Shown in pieces: positions 44,177 through 54,195 of a stretch of 64,000 nt of DNA. Source of the stretch: Rhodosorus marinus. Lineage: Eukaryota; Rhodophyta; Stylonematophyceae; Stylonematales; Stylonemataceae. Under the pieces are notes generated by a model that was not told the DNA's origin, ran no database searches, and saw only the letters and a list, made by a program, of their open reading frames with translations. The translations under genes and the position numbers were made by a program. The stretch lies in assembly GCA_029953675.1 (NCBI GenBank), contig JAMWBK010000004.1, positions 682,001 to 746,000 of the forward strand, in the 5' to 3' direction. Position 1 is the first letter of the stretch, and every line of letters starts with the position of its first letter.

Positions 44177-44183
44177 TATAAAG
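44177..44183 (+). promoter_or_regulatory. TATA box of the zinc-finger gene
   Basis: TATAAAG lies 61 bp before the ATG, much closer than in the secreted-protein genes. Confidence 0.5.
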
Positions 44184-44244
44184 AGGCTTTGCTACATTAG
44201 GCTAGGATTTTTTATAGTTTCTTCTTCTTTTTTTCTGAGCAGCA

Positions 44245-44769
44245 ATGGAGTTTGGGAGTGTATGGATGGAGGAGGAGTCCGACGTTGTTGCATGGATGAC
44301 GGAAACGATGAGAGCGGCGAAGGCGAAGGCAGCTATGGCACAATTGATGAATCAACACAGCTCTCCGAGAGAGAGCATGGGTATGCCGATGGGGTTACCC
44401 CTTCCGACAATTGAGAAGAAGCGACCGGTGAAACGGAAGAGGACGTACACGACCGCCTCCTGTCCGATCTGCGAAAAGGTTTTCTTCAGAAAGTACGAAA
44501 TGATGCGTCACGTACGGGCAACCCACCTGGGAATGAGGCCTTTCCACTGCGACAGATGCTCGAGCAGTTTCTCCAGAAAGGCTCATCTGCAACTGCACCT
44601 GCTCAAGATTCACCACGTCGACGATCAGCCTATTCCAAATAGAGTTCCCGAGGTACCTGAAACTCAGTCGAGAATGGAGACCTTACCAGATTTACCACCT
44701 CTCCAGCCCGTTGAGGAAGATGTTTCCTCCCAGTTCGCTCTCTATGGAGGAAACTTTAGCTGGGTTTAA
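44245..44769 (+). CDS. Small nuclear protein with two C2H2 zinc fingers
   Basis: The product is 174 residues. A basic, nuclear-localisation-like stretch EKKRPVKRKR (residues 57-66) precedes two classical fingers: CPICEKVFFRKYEMMRHVRATH-type from Cys73 to His94, and CDRC...HLLKIH from Cys102 to His123. The linker LGMRPF resembles the usual TGEKPF. The N-terminus is alanine- and methionine-rich and the C-terminus is proline- and acid-rich (LPDLPPLQPVEED), as in many transcription regulators. Paired C2H2 fingers normally bind DNA, so this is probably a sequence-specific regulator; its targets are unknown. TATA box at -68, AATAAA 92 bp after the stop. The tandem duplication starts at or within a few bases of its stop codon, and no second copy of the gene is seen. 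Confidence 0.85.
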   Translation: MEFGSVWMEEESDVVAWMTETMRAAKAKAAMAQLMNQHSSPRESMGMPMGLPLPTIEKKRPVKRKRTYTTASCPICEKVFFRKYEMMRHVRATHLGMRPFHCDRCSSSFSRKAHLQLHLLKIHHVDDQPIPNRVPEVPETQSRMETLPDLPPLQPVEEDVSSQFALYGGNFSWV

Positions 44770-44860
44770 TGACCGCAGAAGTCGCCAGCTAGCAAAATAC
44801 CGAGAAGAATCTGTCCTTTTTCATCTATGTAACGAATTTACTCAGTAGATACGAACTGTT

Positions 44861-44866
44861 AATAAA
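44861..44866 (+). terminator. Polyadenylation signal of the zinc-finger gene
   Basis: AATAAA 92 bp after the stop codon. The sequence around it belongs to duplication unit 1; in unit 2 the matching site was disrupted by a retroelement. Confidence 0.5.
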
Positions 44867-44899
44867 AAACTCTCCAATTGACTAAGAATCAGAGGTATT

Positions 44900-45190
44900 T
44901 CCCGCCGTCTTCGGCGAACTAATTGCCCCAGGCGTTCTTCAAGTGACGGAACAAGCGGTAGGGACTGGGCTCCCGATTCGGAGCTGGCGAAAGTCTATCG
45001 CTAGGATACTTCAATGTGACCTTCATACAGCTGATCCTTGACGATCCTAGCCGATAAAGTGCATCGCAGCATAACACCGGTTCGAAAACTTTGCGCTCGC
45101 AAACACCACATGCAGTATTCACGAAAGGACCACGTGGATGGGTGGAAGGCCTGAGGTAAAGCATCCCGTACAGTAGCTTGACTGAAGCTG
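44900..45190 (-). pseudogene. Possible mariner-like transposase C-terminus, decayed
   Basis: Minus translation contains MKVTLKYPSDRL followed by EPSPYRLFRHLKN (copy near 54240-54360: EPSPYHLFRHLQN). This recalls the conserved C-terminal block of mariner-type transposases (PSDYHLFRSLQN). No catalytic aspartates or terminal repeats were found, so the call is weak. Confidence 0.25.
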
Positions 45191-45659
45191 ACAACAGACC
45201 TGGGCCGCGCTCTATAGCAGGCTAAAGATAGCCATGCGCTCGACGGCGACGACTCCCGATCGGATGCGGACACGTGTCTCGCTGGCATGATGTTATACAC
45301 TCCTCATCCAGCTGCGGCTTAGTGAGCTTTTTCTAGCCCAGAACGGGTTCCACAGGTTAGCCATCCGTCCGTAGTGATTAGCGGCTGCCTCTTTTTGCTC
45401 GAATCAGTCCGTTTAGCTGCTTTGCTATAACAACGGATCTACGTGGATGAGTGTCCGATGTGGACATGAAGGGTTGCTCCCCTGACTTTCGTGGCAACCA
45501 TAGACACTGAAAGGCAACACCCATTACATTCAGATATCTTCAGTTCCCCATGAAGTTTGTTATTTTTTTATTCAACACGTTTGGACCCTCTGAAGCTCAC
45601 AACAGGCACACTAAAGCCAGTCATCTAAATGTACAGAACTACCCTTTTGCGGCCAAATT

Positions 45660-46640
45660 TATGCCGTGGACGGGTTAAGTGCATCGTCCCAACGGACGGT
45701 GAAGCATCTCCCGAGGTAGGGGTAGCAAACGGTCTCGGCTTGATTGTCATCTTCCCTGATTCCAGCAGACGGCTGAAAATTGGCGAGGAGATCCGGCACA
45801 TCTTCCTGCATGCCTTCGTCTATCCACTTTTTAAGCCCAACTTCACCACCCGGGAACCCACCGCAAAGGTAGTTCTTCCACACGCTGTTGTTGTCGTTGA
45901 TGATTTCTACTCCCTTTTCCGACTAGCTTTGATGCGTTTTCGCCATCTGCACTCGTGCTGGACACGCACGGCGTGCCTGAGTCGCCTTTCCACACAAAGA
46001 TCCAGCAGAAACTAATCCAATCATTGTGATATACTTCTACTTTCGATAGAGGAAATTCCGCAAGTTGTTTTCTATATAGGTTGTTGTTGTCTTTCTCACT
46101 GTTGTGTCTGTCCTGGTCTCCCACCTCGATCAATGCCCTCTCACGCCTTCGTCCCTTCTTTATAGTCTTCCAGCGTTGATTCCAATACGATCGGTAATCG
46201 TGATCGGCAAAGTCTTTTGTAAAAACACAGCTGACTGACCAGCACGACTTCCACTCTTAAACACGAGTTCGCGAAAAGTTGGATTCGATCGGGGCTAAGG
46301 CCGTTGATCATAGAATGATTTCCTAAAGTGCTGAAACTGCTCTTGTGCACTTGTCCTCGCCTATCTCCACTAAACATGAATCAACGAAAGGATGAAAGTC
46401 AGCAATTGAATCAGTTCTCTATAGACTGTGCAGCGACGGTTCAAGCAAGGGCAATGAGACTCTCGCCCAGTCCATGCGTTCCAAACGTTGCGAAGGGCTG
46501 ACCACCACCTTTTCATGATCAGGTCGGTCCCTGCTCCGATCGGGCTGAAACCTCCGTTCGCAAACGCAATTCGATCAAAACTTGCCGAGGTGTTGGAGCA
46601 TACCTTCGAAAGGAGCGCAACGTCTACTGGGTGAGCTCAT
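45660..46640 (-). pseudogene. Trypsin-like (S1) serine protease relic, unit 1
   Basis: Minus-strand pieces of a chymotrypsin-fold protease survive in shifting frames. The region of the histidine block reads FATFGTHGLGESLIA followed by VAAQSIEN-like sequence, where active enzymes have CGGSLIA...TAAHC. The serine block KGDSGTPCVSS is intact at 45975-45986. A frame change later, CGGFPGGEVGLKKWIDEG matches the usual C-terminal PG...W(I) end. The distance from the histidine block to GDSG is about 149 codons, close to the about 138 expected. Compared with unit 2 it has an extra stop upstream of the C-terminal part. The catalytic histidine is lost and frames are broken, so no active protease is expected. 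Confidence 0.6.
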
Positions 46641-46649
46641 CAAGTGCTG

Positions 46650-47443
46650 GTAGGCTGCCTCGCTTGACGTACTCCCCAGCGCGCTCCCTCGCCTAACCGC
46701 TCATGGTTCCAGGCCACGTAAATCAAGCAATTCCCCAAAATAGATTAAGCGCAAATCACTTTACAGTCTACAAACATTACAAGCTTCATAGTACAGAACT
46801 GTTTTCTTTATTTGTCACTGAACATCCAAGTATAAGATGAATAACCCAAATAATTACAATAATAAAAATAATGCCGATATTAAGCTCAAATTAGGACAGC
46901 CTTTAATCTAGGAGGATACCACTGAATTGGGTATCTCGTCTAAAATATATATGTTTAAGAACAATATTGATTTGTATTGTTCATGATTAGGGTTTTTTGA
47001 TCATGATAAACATCGGTCCTACCGTAGATATAGGCACTCAAAGAATAGAATTTTATTCGTCCACGACTACGTGACGTGGATCCATTCATACATCTTTACT
47101 GATGATATCATGTAATTTGATTTGAAAAGGATTAATTTGGCGTCCGAATTTAGCGGTGTCGTCGATGAACTTGTAGAGGGTTTGGCAAACAGCTGCGCAA
47201 CTAACCTGGTGCTTTCCCAGAGGGGGAGCCAGCTCTGACTTCAACGCCTCATAGATTTATGTGCTGTGGGAGCGTGGAGGGGTGATGACTGATTACGCAC
47301 GTCAGGAGAGAATCTTTTTATTGGGAAAGCATTGGCCGAAAACTGTCGGACGGTTTCGTGCCTTTTGCCCCTCTCTGCAGGAATCCCTGCTTGAATGCTT
47401 TGGAGAGGCTTTCAGAACTTCAGTTAGACGCTTTTCGTAAACG
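46650..47443. other. Spacer inside unit 1
   Basis: AT-rich sequence (46.75-47.15 kb) conserved with unit 2 (56.1-56.5 kb). No gene seen. Confidence 0.4.
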
Positions 47444-47749
47444 AATGAATTTGGTTCAATCGGATGCTGAAAGAAAAGAAACCCGAGGGGAAAAAAAGAC
47501 TAAGGGCGGCGAAGATCGCGCGCCTCCAACATCAAAGCAGCGTTCATACGCCACCGCAATAAACTTAAAACGGGTAAACAACGAGAGAAGACGGACAGGG
47601 CGTTCGCGGAACAATTCCCGAAGCCAACGAGAACCAATGGAATCCATAAACCCAAAGCACTCAATGACCAGAGGTACCGGGCGATGAGCTAGAGCCGAAG
47701 CACGAATGCTTGGGAAAGACAAGGCCCCCGCATACTTCAATCCTTTGTG
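47444..47749 (-). mobile_element. Family A insertion private to unit 1 (306 bp)
   Basis: It begins AATGAATTTGGTTCAATCGG and ends at TTCAATCCTTTGTG. It is flanked by ACG at 47441-47443 and 47750-47752. Unit 2 has the uninterrupted site (CCTGAACGGCAGGGCGATG near 56805-56823). It contains only the element's C-terminal coding part and 3' end, as expected for 5' truncation during target-primed insertion. Confidence 0.9.
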
Positions 47750-48360
47750 ACGGAAGGGCGATGTTTTCAGCTAGGATGGATTGCTGAATCCCCTTTAGCT
47801 TGATCTCAAGTCGGTGATGTTGCCAACGGGGATGGATTGCGGAACCCCTCAAAAAAAGGAAGAAATGTATTTGTTCAAGCGGGCGATGTTGGGATGGATT
47901 GCGGAAAACCCTTGTATTTGTTCAAGAGGGCGGTTTTGTCAAGCTGGGATAGGATGCTGAGCCTCCTTGTATTTGTTGAACAGGGCTTTTGGATGCTGCG
48001 CATTGGGTCTAGTGTATTTGTGCTATGTAGATTGGCGCCGTGGCCCCTGCCCGCCGAAACGAATCAACGAGTTTGCCAATTTCTACTTGAAGTTTGGTAT
48101 AGAGAATAGTCATGCACACTGCTATGAGATCCGGATGCTACTACGAACCCGATGGATAGCCTGGGCGTCTTCTTGATCAACAAAAAGGGCTTTTTTGTCA
48201 ATATCGATTTTCTACTGGCCTCTGACCCGTTTAACGATGTCGACCGATGCCGGTACCTCGCCCTAGACCGTAAAGATACCTGTGATTCAGTCGCTGGGTC
48301 TGGACCCGCGTGTGGGCTTTTCAGGGAGCCCTTGGACCCTTCTGTTCCAATCCACAACCA
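47750..48360 (-). pseudogene. Decayed 18-residue-repeat protein gene, unit 1
   Basis: Homologous to 56820-57453 in unit 2. The minus strand shows units with the core LFNKYKEAQ and NKYKGFPQSIP, but stops and length changes break it: TGA after PIPA, a 9-bp shortened unit and an expanded one with a poly-A run. The N-terminal membrane part is also frameshifted. The family A insertion removed or displaced its 3' end. Confidence 0.5.
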
Positions 48361-48798
48361 ACCGGTACATTAACAGGCGAGGTGCCCAAGCGTCTGATCA
48401 GTTGACAATCCGCACCGGGCCTGAAGGATTAAAGGGCCTGAAACCAACTCATGCAAACACCAAATTTAGTAATCGTTTTACGGAAGTCCTTGTCGTCTAC
48501 GTAAAGGGGCGCAATGATGACATGGCTTTTGCGTGAATGGGTCTATATGTTTCTTGGTGAAGGAGCTCCAGCGTTGCCAAACGACGCCGTTTCTGAAACA
48601 TGTATTGCCCAGGCCCCGAAGCTCTTAGTATGAATTCATACGCTCTCAGCGTAAAGGGGAAAAGGTCCATCGGATGTATTTTGCGATCTGTACCTTGTCT
48701 GGTCTCGCTTCATCTTATCTAACTTCACTTGACTTCATGTGGATGTGAGCTCGTTTGAATATTTCAACTCGGCTAGAGTTCCTGTGAATTATAGTGAT

Positions 48799-48804
48799 TT
48801 TATT
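48799..48804 (-). terminator. Polyadenylation signal overlapping the RTX-1 stop codon
   Basis: Minus strand GATGAATAAAATC: the TAA stop (48802-48800) lies within AATAAA. In unit 2 the aligned AATAAA sits 53 bp after the stop, so unit 1 has lost the intervening 3' end. Confidence 0.6.
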
Positions 48805-49765
48805 CATCGGATGGCCTTCCTTCGTATAAATGTTCGATGTCCACCCACTTATTGTCTAAAAGGTTGTAGCTATATGCCCGATCATATCCGTCCCCACCAT
48901 TCACATAATCGTATTCACTCCCGTTGACGCTCAGGTCTTTGAATATGTCGTCTCCACCTTCTCCCCAAGCTGTGTCCTTGCCACCACCCAGACTAATCAC
49001 GTCGTTGCCCTCGCCTCCGTAGATGCTATCTTTACCGTTGCCGCCCTTAATTATATCATCACCGTCATCTCCAAAGATGAAATCTTGCGCTCCACTCCCA
49101 TGAAGGTAGTCGTTACCTCCGTTGCCGATTATCACATCTGCCTCCATTGTTCCGAAGATTCGATCATCAATATCGGTTCCAACGAAGAGGTGTGGGCACT
49201 TAATCTTCATCAAACACCCTCCAGTAGTTCCCCTACAACGCGAATCGTCGATAATAGCTTGTCTATTCACACCATTGTACTCGATATCAGCCACAATTGT
49301 CAGCGTTCTGAAGGTTTTACAGCAGTTGGAAGCCGCTGGACTCATTGTGTAGTCGTATCTGACGACAGTTAAGTTGTCCCCAGATTCATCCAGTTGAAAA
49401 TCGTCCAGCTTGTGAGCCTCGTCCACTGAGCCCTCCAGGAGACCCACACGCACCCTCTTGATGTAGTAGCCGAGTCTCGTCGTTCTGAAGGTCAGCTTTG
49501 CGCTTGTTACCCCAGTAGTGCGATCGTAGTTATTCTTCATACACACTGAAACCATGATATTAAACTGGTCCCGCATATCTCGACAGAAAGTGTCTCGTGC
49601 CCAGAACACCCTCCGTTCAGGAACTGGAACTGTAGCCGTGTCGCCAGGTGGGATCGACACTTTGGCAAAAGGAGGCATTGGGAAGTCCGAACATGTGCTC
49701 TGCGCTGATGCATAGTTCACCGCCACTACCATCGCCAGAAGGCTCAACTTAATAAACGTTGTCAT
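48800..49765 (-). CDS. Secreted RTX-like calcium-binding repeat protein, copy 1
   Basis: The product is 321 residues. The signal peptide is MTTFIKLSLLAMVVAVNYASAQ (cleavage near 22). Residues about 25-190 form a cysteine-containing, beta-rich domain of unknown family, with Cys25, 61, 75, 148, 149, 177, 184 and 190. Residues about 197-297 are hemolysin-type (RTX) nonapeptide repeats, GGxGxDxhx: DDRIFG, GNGGNDYLHG, GDDGDDIIKG, GNGKDSIYG, GEGNDVISLG, GEGGDDIF and GGDGYDRAY. Such repeats fold into a calcium-loaded parallel beta-roll outside the cell. The family is common in bacteria and rare in eukaryotes. No protease, lipase or pore-forming domain is present, so nothing points to toxicity. No introns; TATA box 117 bp upstream. 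The last residues (RPSDE) differ from copy 2 because of a small 3' deletion. Confidence 0.9.
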   Translation of the reverse strand: MTTFIKLSLLAMVVAVNYASAQSTCSDFPMPPFAKVSIPPGDTATVPVPERRVFWARDTFCRDMRDQFNIMVSVCMKNNYDRTTGVTSAKLTFRTTRLGYYIKRVRVGLLEGSVDEAHKLDDFQLDESGDNLTVVRYDYTMSPAASNCCKTFRTLTIVADIEYNGVNRQAIIDDSRCRGTTGGCLMKIKCPHLFVGTDIDDRIFGTMEADVIIGNGGNDYLHGSGAQDFIFGDDGDDIIKGGNGKDSIYGGEGNDVISLGGGKDTAWGEGGDDIFKDLSVNGSEYDYVNGGDGYDRAYSYNLLDNKWVDIEHLYEGRPSDE

Positions 49766-49881
49766 TCTTCCTTAGTCAAACGAGTTGCTCTCAGACAAAA
49801 CCTCTCTGTCAGTACTCGTTGACTCTGTTGCTGGATCTTTAGGCTTGCACCATCCACACACAAAGACGCATAAGGATACCC

Positions 49882-49888
49882 TTATATA
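49882..49888 (-). promoter_or_regulatory. TATA box of RTX copy 1
   Basis: TATATAA on the minus strand, 117 bp before the ATG. The bases just upstream (CCTGGGCCGGAAGATTCTG and AGGTTTCCACGGAAAA, on the plus strand, 49890-49945) are conserved in unit 2 and may hold further control sites. Confidence 0.6.
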
Positions 49889-50689
49889 GCCTGGGCCGGA
49901 AGATTCTGCCGGAAGCCAGCCCGAGGTTTCCACGGAAAAGGCTTCTGTTTACAGTCAAGGTGGGAACGGCCAACGAGGTGGAGACGACGAGGTAAGTCGC
50001 CATGTTGCACATGCTAGGAATATCACCGGCTGCCGTTGGAATTGTCTCAACGTATGAATTCTATTGTACTACAGAAAAACTCAGAGGAAAGCTAGAGAGC
50101 TCAGTTGAGGAAGCATATGCTTGGAATATCATCAGCAGCCGATAGATTTCTCCCTCGTCTGGATGTTATGATACTAAAGCAAAATTCGCCCACGAAAGTG
50201 TAAAGAACCCAGTAGAGGAATATCTACTGTTTGCACTCCTAGTTCTAACGTGTGCTATTCTTTCATTTTGCGCGAAACCCCGAGTATGTGGAGCGGCAGC
50301 GTACCAACGTAGCTTACTCTCATTTCCAGAATTGGAAAATGGTCGTTGAGTGTTCGCAGAGAAAACTTCATAGAAAAACAAATCGAAATTTTTCTGCTTC
50401 CGTTCGGTCCCTGGCATCCGCTCCCCTTGGAAATGAGGCAGCGCCGACGTTCGCATTCTTAGAGAACCGCAGGTAGAACAATTGATGGACAAATCACCCT
50501 CGCTGATCCCAGCATTTCCATCGACTAGGATTGGTTGTGTATTCTATCTTGGCGTTCAACTCTCCAAATGAAAAAGACCAGTCGCCACGTCAGAAACATT
50601 CATTCATCCCACTTCGGGCAGCACTTCAGTCGTTATAACCATCGAGAACTAAACCGTTCTGCGGAGAGTTTTCCTCTCTCAATTCGACT

Positions 50690-50723
50690 GAATTGAAATA
50701 AAGGGTTTCCTTTATTTCAATTC
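50690..50723. repeat. Perfect 15-bp hairpin with 4-base loop
   Basis: GAATTGAAATAAAGG, loop GTTT, CCTTTATTTCAATTC. Unit 2 (near 59493) has only a simple TCTCAATTCGACTAAACCCA here, so the palindrome arose or was lost after duplication. Confidence 0.85.
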
Positions 50724-51084
50724 GATAAAACCGACGGGGTAGTTAAGTTGCTCCGACAAAGAAAGTCGTGGAGGCAAGGGAGTGATGCAGTTTCCGGAGG
50801 GACCACCTCAGCGGCGCTTTTCCGTCTCGCAGGCATACTTTATGATTGCTGCCAAGGCATTGAATGGATTGATATGGGCTGTCATAAATCGTCAGATAAA
50901 CTCTATTGAAATCCATAACAAATTTTGAGCGTGTCTATTTGAGATTATACACAAAAACGAGTCTGATTTCCATGTCCGATTAAACGCCTAGATTCAGTCA
51001 ACATCAGCCAATCATCAATCATCATCGGTACACATATTGAATCATGATTATTTCTTATAATGACAGACTGTCACTCCGGGTACT

Positions 51085-51575
51085 GAATGAATTTATTTAA
51101 TCGCAGGCAAAACTGAAAACCCCCCGCGGCGAAGAAAAAGACTAAAAGCCCGGCGAAGAAAAAGACTAAAAGCCCGGCGAAGATCGCGGGCCTCCAACAT
51201 CAAAGCAACGTTCATACACCACAGCAAGAATCTAAAACAGGTAAACAACGAGGACAGACGGTCAGGGCGTTCGCGGAACAATTCACGAAGCCAACGAGAA
51301 CCAATGGAATCCATAAGCCCAAAGCACTCAATGACCAGAAGTACTGGGCGATGAGCTGGAGCCGAAGCATGAATGCCCGGGGAAGACAAGGCCCCCGCAC
51401 GTTTCAACTCTTTGCGACGTTTCATATTGGCAGCGGCAAAGCCACGGCGCTCTCCCACAGCCGACAAATAGCGACCAGCCTGAGGATTAGCAAAGGCAAG
51501 ATCAACGTACGTCGAACGGCGGCTATTGTAACAGGTGACCACGAGGCCAGCGACGCGGCGTTCATCATTCTAGCA
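51085..51575 (-). mobile_element. Family A insertion in unit 1 with endonuclease part
   Basis: Begins CTGAATGAATTTATTTAATCG and reaches back to the endonuclease region (minus translation VTCYNSRRSTYVDLAFANPQAGRYL). A 33-bp direct duplication near 51133-51182 (GGCGAAGAAAAAGACTAAAAGCCC) makes one peptide stretch double. Not present at the matching place in unit 2. Confidence 0.8.
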
Positions 51576-51604
51576 AACGACGGTTGGGAAATTCGATCAC
51601 TGAG

Positions 51605-51850
51605 GGGTGGTTTGCTAGCATAGCCTGATGCGCTACGCAAGACGTAAAAGGAAATTAGGGACTAGAGAGAAGAGCGTGCAAGCCCAGGGGGCGGTGGCGC
51701 GTCCTCGGCGAGAATGTTGCTGGAATACCGCGAGAGAGCGACACTGAATTGAAGTGTGCTAATCATTAGGCGACACTCATCACGCATATACGGAGTTGTT
51801 GATAATTCATGCTCGGCATCTGGTCGTGTTTGAAGGAGATGCATTGATAA
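51605..51850 (-). mobile_element. Family B fragment next to family A in unit 1
   Basis: Starts TGCTAGCATAGCCTGATGCGCTACGCAAGACGT and includes FSVALSRYSSNILAED in minus translation. Diverged and truncated; it lacks a clear 10-bp tail. Confidence 0.7.
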
Positions 51851-53109
51851 TTCCCAAGCCCAAGTGGAAGGTAGAGATGGAAGAGCGAGAAGACTGTTGG
51901 GAAAAAAGGGTTTAAAAAAGTAGACACAACTGCATTCTTGGGATCTGTGAAAGTTTTAAGTGGGACAGCTTATGGATCGTTTGGTGTTTGGGCTTTTGAA
52001 CAACATCAGTGCGAAGCAGGCACGTTCTCGCGCAGAAGATCGAAGTGTTGGTGACCAAACTTCGTCGAGACCATCTTTGCCTGTGGGATTAGTCGCGGGA
52101 GAGCATCAATCATTCGCTGAGGTTGATAATCGAGCTTTTGGTGGAAACTAGAGCGGTTGATATTTTAGTTTTGGATTTAGGGTAAGTAATGGTTTCTTTA
52201 TGAGTGGCGCACTACGATTTTCAATGTGGTTGAGAAAACGATTGATTATAAATCAATATTTATCATTGATTGAATAATATCGGACGCCAACATGTCGTTA
52301 TCTGACAAATCAAGCGAATTGTTTTTGTTATTCAGACTTAATAAGCTTATATCGGACGTGTGCAGAGGTTAAACAATATAATTATTCCGTAATTGCATGT
52401 CCGATAAACGATCTGAGACCGTCCGATATTTATCGGACATTTGTTTATCACATACAAACGACAACCAAGATTTTGATTTCGGAACACCCCGATTTGAATG
52501 AATTGGTTTACTGTCTTCAGTTCTCCAACACATAGAGGTTCATCAACCGTTAGGAAGAACAGCATCTCCTTCCAAATATCCTCTGCGTAAGTTTTCACGA
52601 AAAGAGTCCTTCCCACTTTATGGCTGCAACCCCGGTTTCTTTGGTTCAGTATGCCAACAGCGGGATTGGCTGTAAGTGATGATCAGCGGGACCGATTAGC
52701 TCATCGACTAGCTCACCATAAGTTTTTCACTCATCTTGAATACATCCGTCGTCAGCAAAGCGAAAACCTCTAAAAAAAAACTAGAAACTCTGGTTGCCGT
52801 GCGAACCGCCCTGCCGCTCCCGGAGCGGACTGATCGTTAGCACAGACGTTTTAGCGATGTAGCCCCGTGCCGTCTCTGCCCGCGTAGTGTTCTTCTTCTT
52901 TGAAATACCTCCTCGGTACTTCGCCAAATTGCGGTTTCCGTAACGACTTCAGCCCTTCCAAACTATTTAGATGGAAGGTCCAGAGATACTTCAACCCTAA
53001 ATTTTTTTTTCAGATAAAGCACGAGAGTGCATAATGCGGTTGTCCCGAAGCAGTATTTCACTTCGCTGGTATTTATCCTGGAAAAAAATACCGCCGTTCA
53101 GTAACCGCA
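51851..53109. other. Non-coding right end of unit 1
   Basis: Conserved with 60223-61440. It contains the intact target site (TTCT, 52025-52028) of the unit 2 insertion, two palindromic CCGATATTTATCGGAC-type stretches near 52422-52441, and a bare family A end near 52494-52508. No gene. Confidence 0.5.
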
Positions 53110-53446
53110 CCGAGGACGCAATTAATTGGGGCTTTGGGTATATGGATTCTCTGCGCTGCGGGAGTTGTTCTCCAGGCATTCGTGTTTTGGCTGTAGCTCA
53201 TCGCCTGGGACCTCTGGTCATTGAGTGCTTTGGATTTATGGATTCCGTTGGTTCTCGTTGGCTTCGGGAATTGTTCCGCGAACGCCCTGTCCCGTCTGTC
53301 CTCGTTGTTTACCCGTTTAAGTTTCTTGCTGTGGCGTATGAACGCTGCTTTGATGTTGGAGGCGCGCGATCTTTGCCGCGCATAGTCTTTTTTCCCCAGG
53401 GGGGGGGGTTTTCTTTCAGTCGCCGATTAAACCACTTCATTCGTAT
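53110..53446 (+). mobile_element. Family A copy between the two duplication units
   Basis: The plus strand carries the terminal coding block (MDSVGSRWLRELFRERPV, VAYERCFDVGGARSLP) and ends CGCCGATTAAACCACTTCATTC. It lies at the junction of units 1 and 2 and may have interrupted the unit boundary. Confidence 0.8.
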
Positions 53447-53468
53447 TTTATATACGAATGAAGTGGTT
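53430..53468. repeat. Perfect 17-bp inverted repeat at a retroelement end
   Basis: AACCACTTCATTCGTAT, loop TTTAT, ATACGAATGAAGTGGTT. The left arm is the 3' end of the family A copy, so its terminus is mirrored exactly, including its private GTGG variant. Confidence 0.85.
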
Positions 53469-53585
53469 ATAAACTAAATCCTTGTAATTGGTAGCCATTG
53501 TTCTCGGCCTAGTGACCGCGAAAGTCTGCCAAATAGCAAAAGAACGAGAAAAATCTGTCTCCTTTTCATAGATGTATCGAATTCA

Positions 53586-54195
53586 CTGGACTTTACTAGC
53601 ATAGCCTGAAGCGCTACGCAAGGCGTGAAGATGAACTAATAACTAGGGAGGGAAGCATGCAACCCCAGGCGCCGATGGCGCGCCTCGGAAAGCATGTCGC
53701 TGGAATATCGCCAAAGGGAGACACTTAAACGCCTCAAGAGCGCCAAATATTCAGTAGGATGCTCAGCAAAACATTTCCGCAACCACTCTAAACCCGACTT
53801 ATCCACGTGACCAAAGCTTTCCACAATGAATGGCTGGAACCGGTGAGAGCGACCCTCAGCGCAAGGCAGACTGGCCATGCTCTCAGCATACCGTCGTTCC
53901 TTAACTCTTCGAAGGGCTGAAGCCGCGGCCCCCCGGCGGCGGGCGGCTGCGGTGAGGTGGGCGCTGGCCACGGGGCAGGTAATCGCAAGGTCCACATATG
54001 TTGAGCGTCTGGCAGCAGCGTCGGAGACGAGGAGATCGGCTATACAACGGGGCGGTGCAGAGTCCGAGATGGATCTGGGCAGTTCCGACTCAACCTCAAC
54101 CGTATGCCCTATCCGAGTCAAAGATTCGCTGAGGATGTACTTGAGGCGAGTCCTCAGTGGATGCGAAATGTTAGCAAAAAAAGCTCTCAAAAAAA
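53586..54195 (-). mobile_element. Family B insertion private to unit 2, endonuclease frame intact
   Basis: The 3' end shows ACTGGACTTTACTAGCATAGCC. The minus strand codes without interruption for the last 184 residues of the element (stop near 53636). This includes the restriction-like endonuclease (IADLLVSDAAARRSTYVDLAI) and the terminal SFGHVDKSGLEWLRKCFAEH block. The copy is truncated before the reverse transcriptase. Unit 1 has the corresponding sequence without it (44830-44890), although a few tens of target bases seem to be lost or changed in unit 2. Confidence 0.85.

Larger units (their letters stand above)
44770..53100. repeat. Segmental duplication, unit 1
   Basis: It is collinear with 53508-61440. 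Paired landmarks are TGACCGC(A/G)GAAGTC at 44770/53508; AGGGACTGGG(C/T)TCCCGATTCGGAGCTGGCG near 44959/54277; ATGTACAGAACTACCCTTTTGCGGCC at 45629/54969; the RTX-like gene 48800/57938; CTTATAATGACAGACTGTC near 51056/59866; GGTGACCAAACTTCGTCGAGACCATCTTTG near 52051/60248; and GTCCGATATTTATCGGACA near 52422/60619. It carries its own private retroelement insertions. Confidence 0.9.
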
